From the NCBI RefSeq assembly GCF_000312425.1, contig NZ_HE997181.1, positions 5,317,788-5,381,787 of the forward strand: a DNA stretch of 64,000 nt, given 5' to 3'. A model generated the notes under the pieces. The model did no database searches. It saw nothing but the letters and a program-made list of their open reading frames with translations, and had not been told where the DNA came from. The position numbers and the translations under genes are program-made. Below are positions 16,848-24,511 of this stretch, piece by piece. How positions within the stretch are numbered: position 1 is the stretch's first letter; each line of letters opens with the position of its first letter. This DNA comes from Reyranella massiliensis 521. GTDB taxonomy: Bacteria > Pseudomonadota > Alphaproteobacteria > Reyranellales > Reyranellaceae.

Positions 16848-17656
16848 CGTGGGCGATAATACTTCATCGCTTCCGGAAGCCAGCGCTGAATATTGGTGAT
16901 GCGCGTCGTATCGGCCGGATGTGTGCTGAGCCACTCCGCCTGCTGCTTGCCTGAGTTTGCCGCGCGCATGCGTTCCCACAAACCCACGGCCTCGCGAGGG
17001 TCGTACCCGGCCATGGCCATCAGCACGAGGCCGATGCGGTCGGCTTCGGATTCCTGCGCGCGCGACATGGGCAGAATGAATCCGACTGTCGCGCCGGCGC
17101 CGACGGCCGCCATCATCGCTGGCAGATAGGTGCGGCTGCGGCCGCTCACCGTCGCCGAGAGGGCGACCGCGGCGGCGGTGGTGCCGACTGCGGCCACCAT
17201 CTGGTCGCTCATGCGCTCGGCGCCATGGCGTGCCAGCGCATGTGCCACCTCGTGGGCGACGACCACCGCGAGGCCCGTCTCGGTTCGCGTGATTGGCAGC
17301 AGACCCGTGTAGACCGCGATCTTGCCGCCCGGCAGGCAGAAGGCGTTAGGCTCGCTCTTGTCGATGGTCTTGAACTCCCATCGGAAGTGCGGTGCGCGCC
17401 ACATGTCTTCCGGCGGCCGTTCGGCAGCTGCAGCAATGCGGCGACCGACCTTCTCGACCAGCGCGCTCGCCTGCGTGTTACCGGAAAGCGGTTCCTTGCT
17501 CAGCACTTCGCGATAGGCCTTGAGCCCCATGTCGCGCTCCTCGCTCTCGCTCACCAGCATGATCTGCGAGCGACCGGAGACCGGTGCCGTTTCACATGCC
17601 GTCAGCACGACGGTGAGACCGCATAATGTCAGCAGCAGGCGCAGAGCGAAGAACAT
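16844..17656 (-). CDS. M48-family zinc metalloprotease lipoprotein
   Basis: The 270-residue protein has a lipoprotein signal, MFFALRLLLTLCGLTVVLTAC, with lipidated Cys21, and the M48 domain. The zinc motif is HEVAHALARHG at about residue 120, and the third ligand is in SRAQESEADRIGLVLMAMAGYDP. It belongs to the BepA/LoiP/Oma1-like group of periplasmic or outer-membrane quality-control proteases. Start 17656 was preferred to an ATG 18 nt upstream because AAGGGGA lies 6-12 nt before it. It is the first gene of a leftward run M48-tusA-pgk-NUDIX. Confidence 0.9.
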   Translation of the reverse strand: MFFALRLLLTLCGLTVVLTACETAPVSGRSQIMLVSESEERDMGLKAYREVLSKEPLSGNTQASALVEKVGRRIAAAAERPPEDMWRAPHFRWEFKTIDKSEPNAFCLPGGKIAVYTGLLPITRTETGLAVVVAHEVAHALARHGAERMSDQMVAAVGTTAAAVALSATVSGRSRTYLPAMMAAVGAGATVGFILPMSRAQESEADRIGLVLMAMAGYDPREAVGLWERMRAANSGKQQAEWLSTHPADTTRITNIQRWLPEAMKYYRPR

Positions 17657-17904
17657 GCAAATCCCCTTGAACATCGCAGCAATGCCGTCCTCTCGGTCGG
17701 CTCTCGAAGGCGGCCAAAATAACGAATGCGTGAACACGCGCCAAAACCCCGTATTTGCAGTCTCTATCCCGAGAAGTCTGCCATGCAACGCTGCATTGCT
17801 CTGAGGGATGCGTGAAGCGATGTTTCCGCACAAAATACACAGTGAATGGTCGCCGCAGTGTATCTGGTTCGCGGGGTATCGCCTTTAGCGGAATGGTCGT
17901 CCGC

Positions 17905-18555
17905 ATGAGCGCCGTGGCCGACATCATCCCCTTATTTGCCACGCCGCTGGTCGTCTACGACGTGCCGGATGCGATGGCGCTCAACGTGGAGCTGCGCAGC
18001 GTCATCGAGACGCGTGAGAAGTCGCATCCGACGACAGAGCATTCCAATGAAGGCGGCTGGCAATCGACTTGGGACATGGATCGCTGGGGCGGTGCGCCTG
18101 CGCTGAAGCTCCTGGCCATCGGTCGCAACACGGCCAACAAGTTGACGACGGACCGCAAGGGAACGGCGGGTGTCGGACCGCATCCGGGTTACTTCGCCGT
18201 GACTTGGCGCGCCAACATGTGGGCGAACATCAACCGCAGCGGCAACGCCAACCTGATGCATTCTCATCCCGGCTCTTTCTGGTCGGGCGTCTACTATGTC
18301 GACGATGGCGGCATCTTCGAGAATCCGTCGCTGGGCGGTGCGCTCGAGTTCATGGACCCGCGCGGCGCCGGGCCGGTGATGTATGCGCCTCACCTCGGCT
18401 TCGCCATGCAGGGCGGCCTGTCGGGCGGCGCCAATGAATCCGTCCTGCCCAAGGCCGGCCGGCTGGTGATGTTTCCGTCGTGGCTGGCGCATCAAGTGCG
18501 GGCGTATCGCGGTAACGCCGAGCGCATCTCGATCGCATTCAACCTCAGCTTGTGA
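17905..18555 (+). CDS. Putative 2-oxoglutarate/Fe(II) oxygenase, TIGR02466-like (paralogue A)
   Basis: The 216-residue protein has a double-stranded beta-helix look: the metal-site region NLMHSHPGSFWSGVYYVDDGG, a long middle strand region and the distal HQVRAYRGNAERISIAFNLSL, in which a His and an Arg can serve as third iron ligand and 2-oxoglutarate anchor. It matches what I know of the 2OG-FeII_Oxy_5 family, found next to phage or core genes with unknown substrates. ATG 17905 is family-like; an earlier ATG lies at 17893. A paralogue of about 60 percent apparent identity lies at 20716-21351. Confidence 0.78.
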   Translation: MSAVADIIPLFATPLVVYDVPDAMALNVELRSVIETREKSHPTTEHSNEGGWQSTWDMDRWGGAPALKLLAIGRNTANKLTTDRKGTAGVGPHPGYFAVTWRANMWANINRSGNANLMHSHPGSFWSGVYYVDDGGIFENPSLGGALEFMDPRGAGPVMYAPHLGFAMQGGLSGGANESVLPKAGRLVMFPSWLAHQVRAYRGNAERISIAFNLSL

Positions 18556-18690
18556 GCATCCTGCGGTAGGCCCGAACGGCGAAGAGCTGTTTACGGCTGG
18601 CCGCTTCGACGAAGCGCTCGCCGGGCTCGCATGGCTCGGCGAATATGCGCGGGCGGACGATGCCGCGGTGCGCGACAGACCTGCGTCGGT

Positions 18691-19617
18691 TCAGGTCGCG
18701 AAGAAGTCCGGTCCGCCTTTGCGTTTCAGTTCGTGACCGGCGTCGCGGCCCATGGCCTGGGCATCCGCGGCACTGCCGCGACGCTCGGTGAAGATCACCT
18801 CCGACCCGTCGGGCCGGGCGATCAGGCCGCGCAGATGCAGGGCGTCGCCGGTCAGCACCGCGTGTCCCGCAATCGGCGTGCGGCAGGAGCCGTCGAGCAC
18901 CGCCAGCATCGCGTGTTCGGCGCTGACGCAGACCGACGTCGCGGCGTGATCGATGGCGGCCAGCCAGCCGCGCGTCCGGGCATCGTCGGCGCGCGCTTCG
19001 ATGCAGACCGCGCCCTGGCCGACGGCCGGCAGCATCTCGTCTTCCGGGATCGGCGTGCCGACATGCGCCATGCCAAGGCGATTCAAGCCGGCCAGCGCCA
19101 GGATCGTCGCCTGCACGACGCCGGCCTCGCGCTTGGTCAATCGCGTTTCGACATTGCCGCGCAGGGTCACGATCTCGAGGTCGGGGCGCCGGTGCAGCAG
19201 CAGCGCACGGCGGCGCAGTGCGGAGGTGCCGACGATCGCGCCCCTGGGCAGGTCGGCGATACGCCTCACCTCGCCCGCGATCAGCACGTCGCGCGTATCT
19301 TCGCGCGGCAGGAAGGCAGAAATGACGAGGCCGGGCGGCTGTTCCGTCGGCATGTCCTTCATGCTGTGCACGGCCGCATCGATGCGACCGGAGAACATGG
19401 CTTCCTCGATCTCCTTGACGAACAGGCCCTTGCCGCCGGCCTCGGAAAGCGGGCGGTCCTGGATGGCATCGCCGGTGGTCTTGATGGCCACGATCTCGAT
19501 GGCGTCGGGTGCGGCGAGGGCCGGTACCGCCCGGGCCAGGGCGTCGCGGACCAGGCCGGTCTGGGTGAGCGCGAGCCGGCTGCCGCGCGTGCCGAGCCGG
19601 AGAAGGGGAGCCGTCAT
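18691..19617 (-). CDS. hemC: Hydroxymethylbilane synthase (porphobilinogen deaminase)
   Basis: The 308-residue enzyme polymerises four porphobilinogens to hydroxymethylbilane for haem and cobalamin precursors. Visible blocks are LRLGTRGSRLALTQTGLV, FVKEIEEAMFSGRIDAAVHSMKDMPTEQPPGL, GTSALRRRALLLHRRPDL and GNVETRLTK. The dipyrromethane cofactor cysteine lies in LDGSCRTPIAGHAV (about residue 237). It is divergent from tsaD with 45 nt between starts, a conserved alphaproteobacterial pairing. The usual downstream hemD is not present; the 135 nt after the stop codon hold no recognisable gene. Confidence 0.97.
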   Translation of the reverse strand: MTAPLLRLGTRGSRLALTQTGLVRDALARAVPALAAPDAIEIVAIKTTGDAIQDRPLSEAGGKGLFVKEIEEAMFSGRIDAAVHSMKDMPTEQPPGLVISAFLPREDTRDVLIAGEVRRIADLPRGAIVGTSALRRRALLLHRRPDLEIVTLRGNVETRLTKREAGVVQATILALAGLNRLGMAHVGTPIPEDEMLPAVGQGAVCIEARADDARTRGWLAAIDHAATSVCVSAEHAMLAVLDGSCRTPIAGHAVLTGDALHLRGLIARPDGSEVIFTERRGSAADAQAMGRDAGHELKRKGGPDFFAT

Positions 19618-19662
19618 GGCGCTGCTCTAGCGTAAGCAGTCGCATCATGCCAGAAGACCCGC

Positions 19663-20706
19663 ATGTTGGTGCTGGGCATCGAAACGAGCTGCGACGAAAC
19701 GGCCGTTGCCGTGGTCGAGGGGCCGGCCGGGCCGCAACCGGTCGGCAGGATCCTGTCGAACACGGTCTACAGCCAGCTCACCGAGCATCGCCGGTTTGGC
19801 GGAGTCGTGCCGGAGATCGCTGCGCGCGCCCATCTGGAGCGGATCGACGGCCTGATCGAGCAGGCGCTCGCCGAAGCGGGCGTTGGCCTCGCCGATCTCG
19901 ATGGCATCGCCGCGACCGGCGGTCCGGGGCTGATCGGCGGCGTCATGGTTGGCGTCATGACCGGCAAGGCGCTGGCCTTCGCGCACGACAAACCCTTCCT
20001 GGCGGTCAACCATCTCGAAGGACATGCGCTGTCCGTGCGCCTGACCGAGCCGGTCGAGTTTCCTTATCTCCTCCTGCTGGCCTCGGGCGGCCATTGTCAG
20101 CTCCTTACTGTGCGCGGCCCCGGCGATTTCACGCGGCTCGGCACGACCATCGACGATGCCGCGGGCGAGTGCTTCGACAAGACGGCCAAGCTGCTGGGGC
20201 TCGGCTTTCCCGGCGGGCCGGCGGTCGAGAAGGCGGCGGCAGGTGGCGACCCCAAGCGTTTCGCCCTACCGCGGCCGATGTGGCGCAAGCCCGGCTGCGA
20301 TTTTTCCTTCTCGGGTCTCAAGACCGCGGTACGCCAGGCGGCGGAGAAGCTCGACCCGAACGATGCGACCGCGGTGGCCGATCTCTGTGCTTCTTTCCAG
20401 CGCACCGTGGGCGATGTCTTTGCCGACCGCTGCACCAACGCCCTGGCGCTGGCGCCGATGCCCACGCTGGTGGTGGCGGGCGGTGTCGCGGCCAATGTCT
20501 ATCTGCGGAGCCGGCTCGAAGAGGTCGCGGCGGCCCATGGCGCGACGCTGGTGGCGCCGCCGGTCCGGCTCTGCACCGACAACGGCGCCATGATCGCCTG
20601 GGCCGGCGTCGAGCGGCTGCGGCTCGGCCGTGTCGACGCTCTCGACTTCCGCCCGCGTCCGCGCTGGCCGCTCGATCCGACCGCGACGACGGCCAAACGC
20701 GTGTAG
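19663..20706 (+). CDS. tsaD: tRNA N6-adenosine threonylcarbamoyltransferase
   Basis: TsaD transfers the threonylcarbamoyl group to A37 of ANN-decoding tRNAs, working with TsaB and TsaE, which are not in the window. The 347-residue ASKHA-fold protein shows VLGIETSCDETAVAVVEG, GGVVPEIAARAHLE, the iron-binding HxxxH in NHLEGHALS, LLASGGHCQL and GGVAANVYLRSRL. The start ATG 19663 gives the standard N-terminus. The downstream 2OG-oxygenase-like gene begins 9 nt after its stop codon, then gpsA overlaps, so all four genes tsaD to EVE may form one transcript. Confidence 0.98.
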   Translation: MLVLGIETSCDETAVAVVEGPAGPQPVGRILSNTVYSQLTEHRRFGGVVPEIAARAHLERIDGLIEQALAEAGVGLADLDGIAATGGPGLIGGVMVGVMTGKALAFAHDKPFLAVNHLEGHALSVRLTEPVEFPYLLLLASGGHCQLLTVRGPGDFTRLGTTIDDAAGECFDKTAKLLGLGFPGGPAVEKAAAGGDPKRFALPRPMWRKPGCDFSFSGLKTAVRQAAEKLDPNDATAVADLCASFQRTVGDVFADRCTNALALAPMPTLVVAGGVAANVYLRSRLEEVAAAHGATLVAPPVRLCTDNGAMIAWAGVERLRLGRVDALDFRPRPRWPLDPTATTAKRV

Positions 20707-20715
20707 GATGGCCGC

Positions 20716-21351
20716 ATGAGCAGCGCATCGCTTTCCTTCGAGACAGTCGCGGCCTTCGCCACGCCGATCATCGTGGTCGACCTGCCGGACGGCGCGCAGC
20801 TCAACGCCGCGTTGCGGCCAGTGCTGCTGAAGCGCGAAGCCGAGCAGCCCAGCGAATCGCGCAGCACGCTCGGCGGCTGGCAGTCGACGCTCGATCTCGA
20901 CAAATGGGCTGGCGCATCCGCGATCAAGCTGCTGGCGATTGCGCGCAACATCGCCAACCGCATCACCACGGACCGCACCGGCAAGCCGGTCGCCATCCTG
21001 TGGCAGGCCAATATGTGGGCGAACATCAACCGCAGCGGCCACGGCAACGAATTTCATTCCCATCCCGGCAGCTTCTGGTCGGGCGTCTACTACGTCGATG
21101 ACGGCGGCATCTCGGCCAATCCGGCGCTGGGCGGCGAGCTGGAGTTCATGGATCCGCGCGGGGCGGCGCCGGCCATGTATGCGCCGCACCTTGCCTTCGC
21201 CTTGCCGGGCGGCCTCGCGGCCGGAACCAACCAGACATTCGTGCCCAAGGCCGGCCGGCTGGTGATGTTCCCCTCCTGGCTGCTGCATCAGGTGCGGCCC
21301 TATCTCGGCACCGAGCGGCGCATCTCCATCGCCCTCAATCTCAGCCTGTGA
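20716..21351 (+). CDS. Putative 2-oxoglutarate/Fe(II) oxygenase, TIGR02466-like (paralogue B)
   Basis: The 211-residue protein parallels the 17905-18555 product along its whole length: ATPIIVVDLPDGAQLN, GGWQSTLDLDKWAGASAIKLLAIARN, WANINRSGHGNEFHSHPGSFWSGVYYVDDGG, LEFMDPRGAAPAMYAPHL and FPSWLLHQVRPYLGTERRISIALNLSL. It lacks an 8-residue insertion found in copy A. Putative metal ligands (His in HSHPG, distal His in LLHQV) are kept, suggesting it is an active enzyme. The substrate is unknown. It is wedged between tsaD and gpsA, the latter starting inside its stop codon. Confidence 0.78.
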   Translation: MSSASLSFETVAAFATPIIVVDLPDGAQLNAALRPVLLKREAEQPSESRSTLGGWQSTLDLDKWAGASAIKLLAIARNIANRITTDRTGKPVAILWQANMWANINRSGHGNEFHSHPGSFWSGVYYVDDGGISANPALGGELEFMDPRGAAPAMYAPHLAFALPGGLAAGTNQTFVPKAGRLVMFPSWLLHQVRPYLGTERRISIALNLSL

Positions 21352-22337
21352 GGACGTTCGACCATATCGGCGTCGTGGGCGGCGGCGCCTGGGGCACTGC
21401 GCTCGCCTGTCTGGCCCGTCGCGCGGACCGCAAGGTGACCCTGTGGTCGCGTGACCCTTCTGTCTCGCAAGCGATTGCACGCGAGCGGCGCAACGAGATC
21501 TACTTGCCCGGACAATCGCTCGACGCCGGCATCGAGGCCGCCGCGAACCTCGGTGCGCTCGCGGCCTGCGATGCAATCCTGCTCGTCTGTCCCGCGCAGG
21601 CGCTGCGTGTCGTTGCACGCGAGCTGCCCGGCGCTTCGCCCGTGGTGATCTGCGCCAAAGGCATCGAAGCCTCGACCGGCCTGCTCATGCCGGAAGTCCT
21701 GGCGGAGACCTTGCCGGGGCGGGCGATGGCCATGCTCTCGGGGCCGAGCTTCGCCGAGGAAGCGGTACAAGGCCTGCCGACCGCGGTCAGCATCGCCACC
21801 CACGACGCGGCGCTCGGCCGCGACCTCGCCGGTGCGCTGGCGGCCGGCATGTTCCGGCCCTACTGGACGGACGATGTCACCGGCGTGTCGGTGGGCGGTG
21901 CGGTGAAGAATGTCCTGGCAATCGCCGCCGGCATCGTCGAGGGCCGTGGCCTTGGTCACAACGCCGCCGCCGCGCTGATCACGCGCGGCTTTGCGGAGAT
22001 GGCGCGGCTCGGTCTCGCCATGGGCGCCAGTCTGGAGACGCTGAGCGGCCTCAGCGGCCTCGGCGATCTGGTGCTGACCTGTCACGGCCCGCTGTCGCGC
22101 AATCGCTCCCTGGGCGTGGCCCTCGGCAAGGGAGCGAGCCTCGCTGCCTATATGGAGGGCCGCCGCCAGGTCGTCGAGGGAGCGGCGACGGCGCCGGCAG
22201 TCCTGGCGCGTGCCGCCAGGCTCGATATCGAAATGCCGATTTGCACGGCCGTCGATGCTATCCTGCATCACGGCGCGGGCCTCGACGAAGCGATCCGCGC
22301 CTTGCTGGCGCGTCCGTTGCGCCGCGAAGGCGAGTAG
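21348..22337 (+). CDS. gpsA: NAD(P)-dependent glycerol-3-phosphate dehydrogenase
   Basis: GpsA reduces dihydroxyacetone phosphate to sn-glycerol 3-phosphate for phospholipid synthesis. The 329-residue protein has the Rossmann motif IGVVGGGAWGTALACLA, the KGIEASTGLLMPEVL and SGPSFAEEAVQGLPTAV blocks, and the catalytic-Lys region VGGAVKNVLAIAAGIVEGRGLGHNAAAALITRG. The start is GTG at 21348, overlapping the upstream TGA (GTGA); no ATG offers the complete Rossmann motif. Adjacent tsaD-gpsA-EVE is a familiar alphaproteobacterial order. Confidence 0.97.
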   Translation: MRTFDHIGVVGGGAWGTALACLARRADRKVTLWSRDPSVSQAIARERRNEIYLPGQSLDAGIEAAANLGALAACDAILLVCPAQALRVVARELPGASPVVICAKGIEASTGLLMPEVLAETLPGRAMAMLSGPSFAEEAVQGLPTAVSIATHDAALGRDLAGALAAGMFRPYWTDDVTGVSVGGAVKNVLAIAAGIVEGRGLGHNAAAALITRGFAEMARLGLAMGASLETLSGLSGLGDLVLTCHGPLSRNRSLGVALGKGASLAAYMEGRRQVVEGAATAPAVLARAARLDIEMPICTAVDAILHHGAGLDEAIRALLARPLRREGE

Positions 22338-22346
22338 GGGGAAACA

Positions 22347-22754
22347 ATGGCGCATTGGCTCATCAAGTCGGAGCCGTCTGTGTATGGTTGGGCGCAGTTC
22401 GTGAAGGAGAAGAAGACCTCCTGGACCGGCGTGCGCAATGCCCAGGCTGCAATCAACCTGAAGGCCATGAAGGTCGGCGATCGCTGCTTCTTCTATCATT
22501 CCAACGAAGGCAAGGAGATCGTGGGCATCGCCGAGGTGGTGAAGACGGCCTATCCCGATCCCACGGACAAGGCAGGCAAGGCCGTCACCGTCGACGTGAA
22601 GGCGGTCGAGCCGGTGAAGACGCCGGTGACGCTCGCCGCCATCAAGGCCGATCCCCGGCTCAAGGATTTCGGTCTGGTCCGCCAATCGCGCCTCTCCGTC
22701 GTGCCGGTGAGCGACGAGCAGTGGAAGATGATCATGAAGATGGCTGCCGCCTAG
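22347..22754 (+). CDS. EVE-domain protein (PUA-like fold)
   Basis: The 135-residue protein is a single EVE domain: MAHWLIKSEPSVYGWAQFVKEKKTSWTGVRNAQAAINLKAMKVGDRCFFYHSN, then KEIVGIAEVVKTAYPDPT and DFGLVRQSRLSVVPVSDEQW. The aromatic cage that binds modified bases in other EVE/YTH-like proteins is retained in part. Proposed roles are binding of modified nucleotides in RNA or DNA. GGGGAAAC precedes the ATG. It begins 9 nt after gpsA. Confidence 0.92.
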   Translation: MAHWLIKSEPSVYGWAQFVKEKKTSWTGVRNAQAAINLKAMKVGDRCFFYHSNEGKEIVGIAEVVKTAYPDPTDKAGKAVTVDVKAVEPVKTPVTLAAIKADPRLKDFGLVRQSRLSVVPVSDEQWKMIMKMAAA

Positions 22755-22763
22755 CGATCAAAC

Positions 22764-23624
22764 ATGGTCGACAACACGCGCGGCATCCTGGCGATGGCGG
22801 CGTCGGTGGTGGTCTTCATCTTCAACGATGCGCTGATCAAGCTCGCCGCCGAGTCCATCCCGTCCGTCCAGGCGATCGGCGTCCGCGGCCTGTTTGCCAC
22901 TCTCTGGTGCAGCCTCGCCCTGATGGTCAGCGGCGCCTGGCGCCACCTCAGGCTGGCCGTGCATCCGCTGGTGATGCTGCGCGGCGGACTTGAGTCTGGG
23001 GCGGCGATCTTCTACCTGATCGCGCTGTTCCAGATCCCCTTCGCCATCGCCACGGCCATCAACCTCTCGACACCGCTGGTGCTGACGGTGCTGGCCGTGC
23101 TGATCCTCAAGGAGGATGTGCGCTGGCGACGGTGGACGGCGGTAACGGTCGGCTTCCTGGGCGTCCTGCTGGTGATCCAGCCGCGGCCCGGCGACATCAA
23201 TGCCTGGACCTGGCTGGTGCTGCTGGCGACGTTGATCGGCGCCTTCCGCGACATCATCGCCCGCTATCTGCCGCCCGCCGTGCCGACCCTGGTCGTCTCC
23301 TTCACGACGGCCCTGGGTGTCGCTTTCGTCGGTTGCATCTGGGCTTTGTTCGAAGGCTGGCAGCCGATGGACTGGCGCGGCCTCGGCTTCATAATTGCCT
23401 CCTCGTTGCTGCTCGCCGCCGGCTACCAGTTCCTTGTGGTCGCGCTGCGTTCGGGCGGCGAGATCTCGGTCATGGCGTCGTTTCGCTATTCCTCGATCCT
23501 GTGGGCGCTGGGCATCGGCTATGTCGTCTGGGGCGAGGTGCCCAACGCGCTCGCCATCGCCGGTATCGTCGTGATCGTGGGCTCCGGCTTGTACATCCTG
23601 CATCGCGAGCGGGTGCGGCACTGA
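22764..23624 (+). CDS. EamA/DMT-family transporter
   Basis: The 286-residue protein has ten predicted membrane helices in two EamA repeats (about residues 1-140 and 145-286). VQAIGVRGLFATLWCSL, NLSTPLVLTVLAVLILKEDVRWRRW and FLGVLLVIQPRP mark the first repeat; YSSILWALGIGYVVWGEVPNALAIAGIVVIVGSGLYI marks the second. Family members export or import metabolites such as amino acids or nucleosides; the substrate is not predictable. It starts 9 nt after the EVE gene. Confidence 0.9.
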   Translation: MVDNTRGILAMAASVVVFIFNDALIKLAAESIPSVQAIGVRGLFATLWCSLALMVSGAWRHLRLAVHPLVMLRGGLESGAAIFYLIALFQIPFAIATAINLSTPLVLTVLAVLILKEDVRWRRWTAVTVGFLGVLLVIQPRPGDINAWTWLVLLATLIGAFRDIIARYLPPAVPTLVVSFTTALGVAFVGCIWALFEGWQPMDWRGLGFIIASSLLLAAGYQFLVVALRSGGEISVMASFRYSSILWALGIGYVVWGEVPNALAIAGIVVIVGSGLYILHRERVRH

Positions 23625-23654
23625 GTTGATCAAAATCAAAGCAAAGGTATCTCG

Positions 23655-24431
23655 ATGACGAACGCCGTCACCTATTCCGTGTCCGAAGGCATTGCCGATA
23701 TCGTGCTGACCCGCCCGCCGGTGAATGCGCTCGACCTCGTGACGGTGCGCGAGATCATCGCGGCGCTGCGCCGGGCGACCGCCGATACGGCGGTGGGCGC
23801 CGTCGTGATCTCGAGCGGCACGCCGCGCCGCTTCTGCGCGGGTCTCGACCTCGATCAGGTGCAGGGCAAGTCGGTGGCAGAGATGCATACGCTCCTGTCG
23901 GCGCTCTACGTCGAATTGCACGACGTCCAGCTCGCGCTCGGCAAACCCTCGATTGCGGCGGTGGCCGGGGCGGCACGTGGCGCGGGGATGACCCTCTCGA
24001 TTTCCTGCGACGTGATCGTTGCTGGCGAGAAGGCAACCTTCGGCTATCCCGAGATCGATGTCGGCCTCATCCCCGGCATCCATTTCGTCCACTTGCCACG
24101 CATCATCGGCAAGCACCGGGCCTTCGAGCTGTTGTTCAGCGGTCGCTCCTTCGATGCGGCCGAGGCGGCATCGCTGGGGTTGGTAAGCAAGATCGTGCCG
24201 GATGCCGATGTCCTCGCCGAGGCGCACAAGCTGGCGCGCACCTTCGCCGCCAAGTCGCCGCAGGTGATGCGCCTGGCGCGAGCGGCCTTCGGTCGTGCCT
24301 GCGACATGGATTATCGCAAGAACGTCGCGGAGATCGTCGAGGCCTTCTGCACCATCGCTTCGACGTCCGACAGCCAGGAAGGTGTCAATGCCTTTGCGGC
24401 CAAGCGGTCGCCGGTCTGGAAGCCGCGCTGA
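23655..24431 (+). CDS. Enoyl-CoA hydratase/isomerase (crotonase) family protein
   Basis: The 258-residue crotonase has VNALDLVTVREIIAALRRA at the N-terminus, the first oxyanion-hole segment RRFCAGLDLDQVQGKS, the second in GKPSIAAVAGAARGAGMTLSISCDVIVA, and FGYPEIDVGLIPGIHFVHLPRIIGKHRAFELLFSGRSFDAAEAASLGLVSKIV. The GGTQRL stretch normal in hydratases is replaced by IHFVHL, so hydratase activity is uncertain and isomerase or another crotonase reaction is possible. The gene stands alone, 30 nt after the transporter. Confidence 0.88.
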   Translation: MTNAVTYSVSEGIADIVLTRPPVNALDLVTVREIIAALRRATADTAVGAVVISSGTPRRFCAGLDLDQVQGKSVAEMHTLLSALYVELHDVQLALGKPSIAAVAGAARGAGMTLSISCDVIVAGEKATFGYPEIDVGLIPGIHFVHLPRIIGKHRAFELLFSGRSFDAAEAASLGLVSKIVPDADVLAEAHKLARTFAAKSPQVMRLARAAFGRACDMDYRKNVAEIVEAFCTIASTSDSQEGVNAFAAKRSPVWKPR

Positions 24432-24511
24432 GCGCGCAGCTTCTTCGAGCGACTTGAAGAGTCACAGGCGCGCCGTCCATACCAGTCGGTGTCACGAGGA
24501 GGTGTTTTTTG

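Noticed and set aside
18556..18690. Possible hemD remnant after hemC
   Set aside because: Position fits uroporphyrinogen-III synthase, but no HemD motif can be found in any frame over 135 nt.
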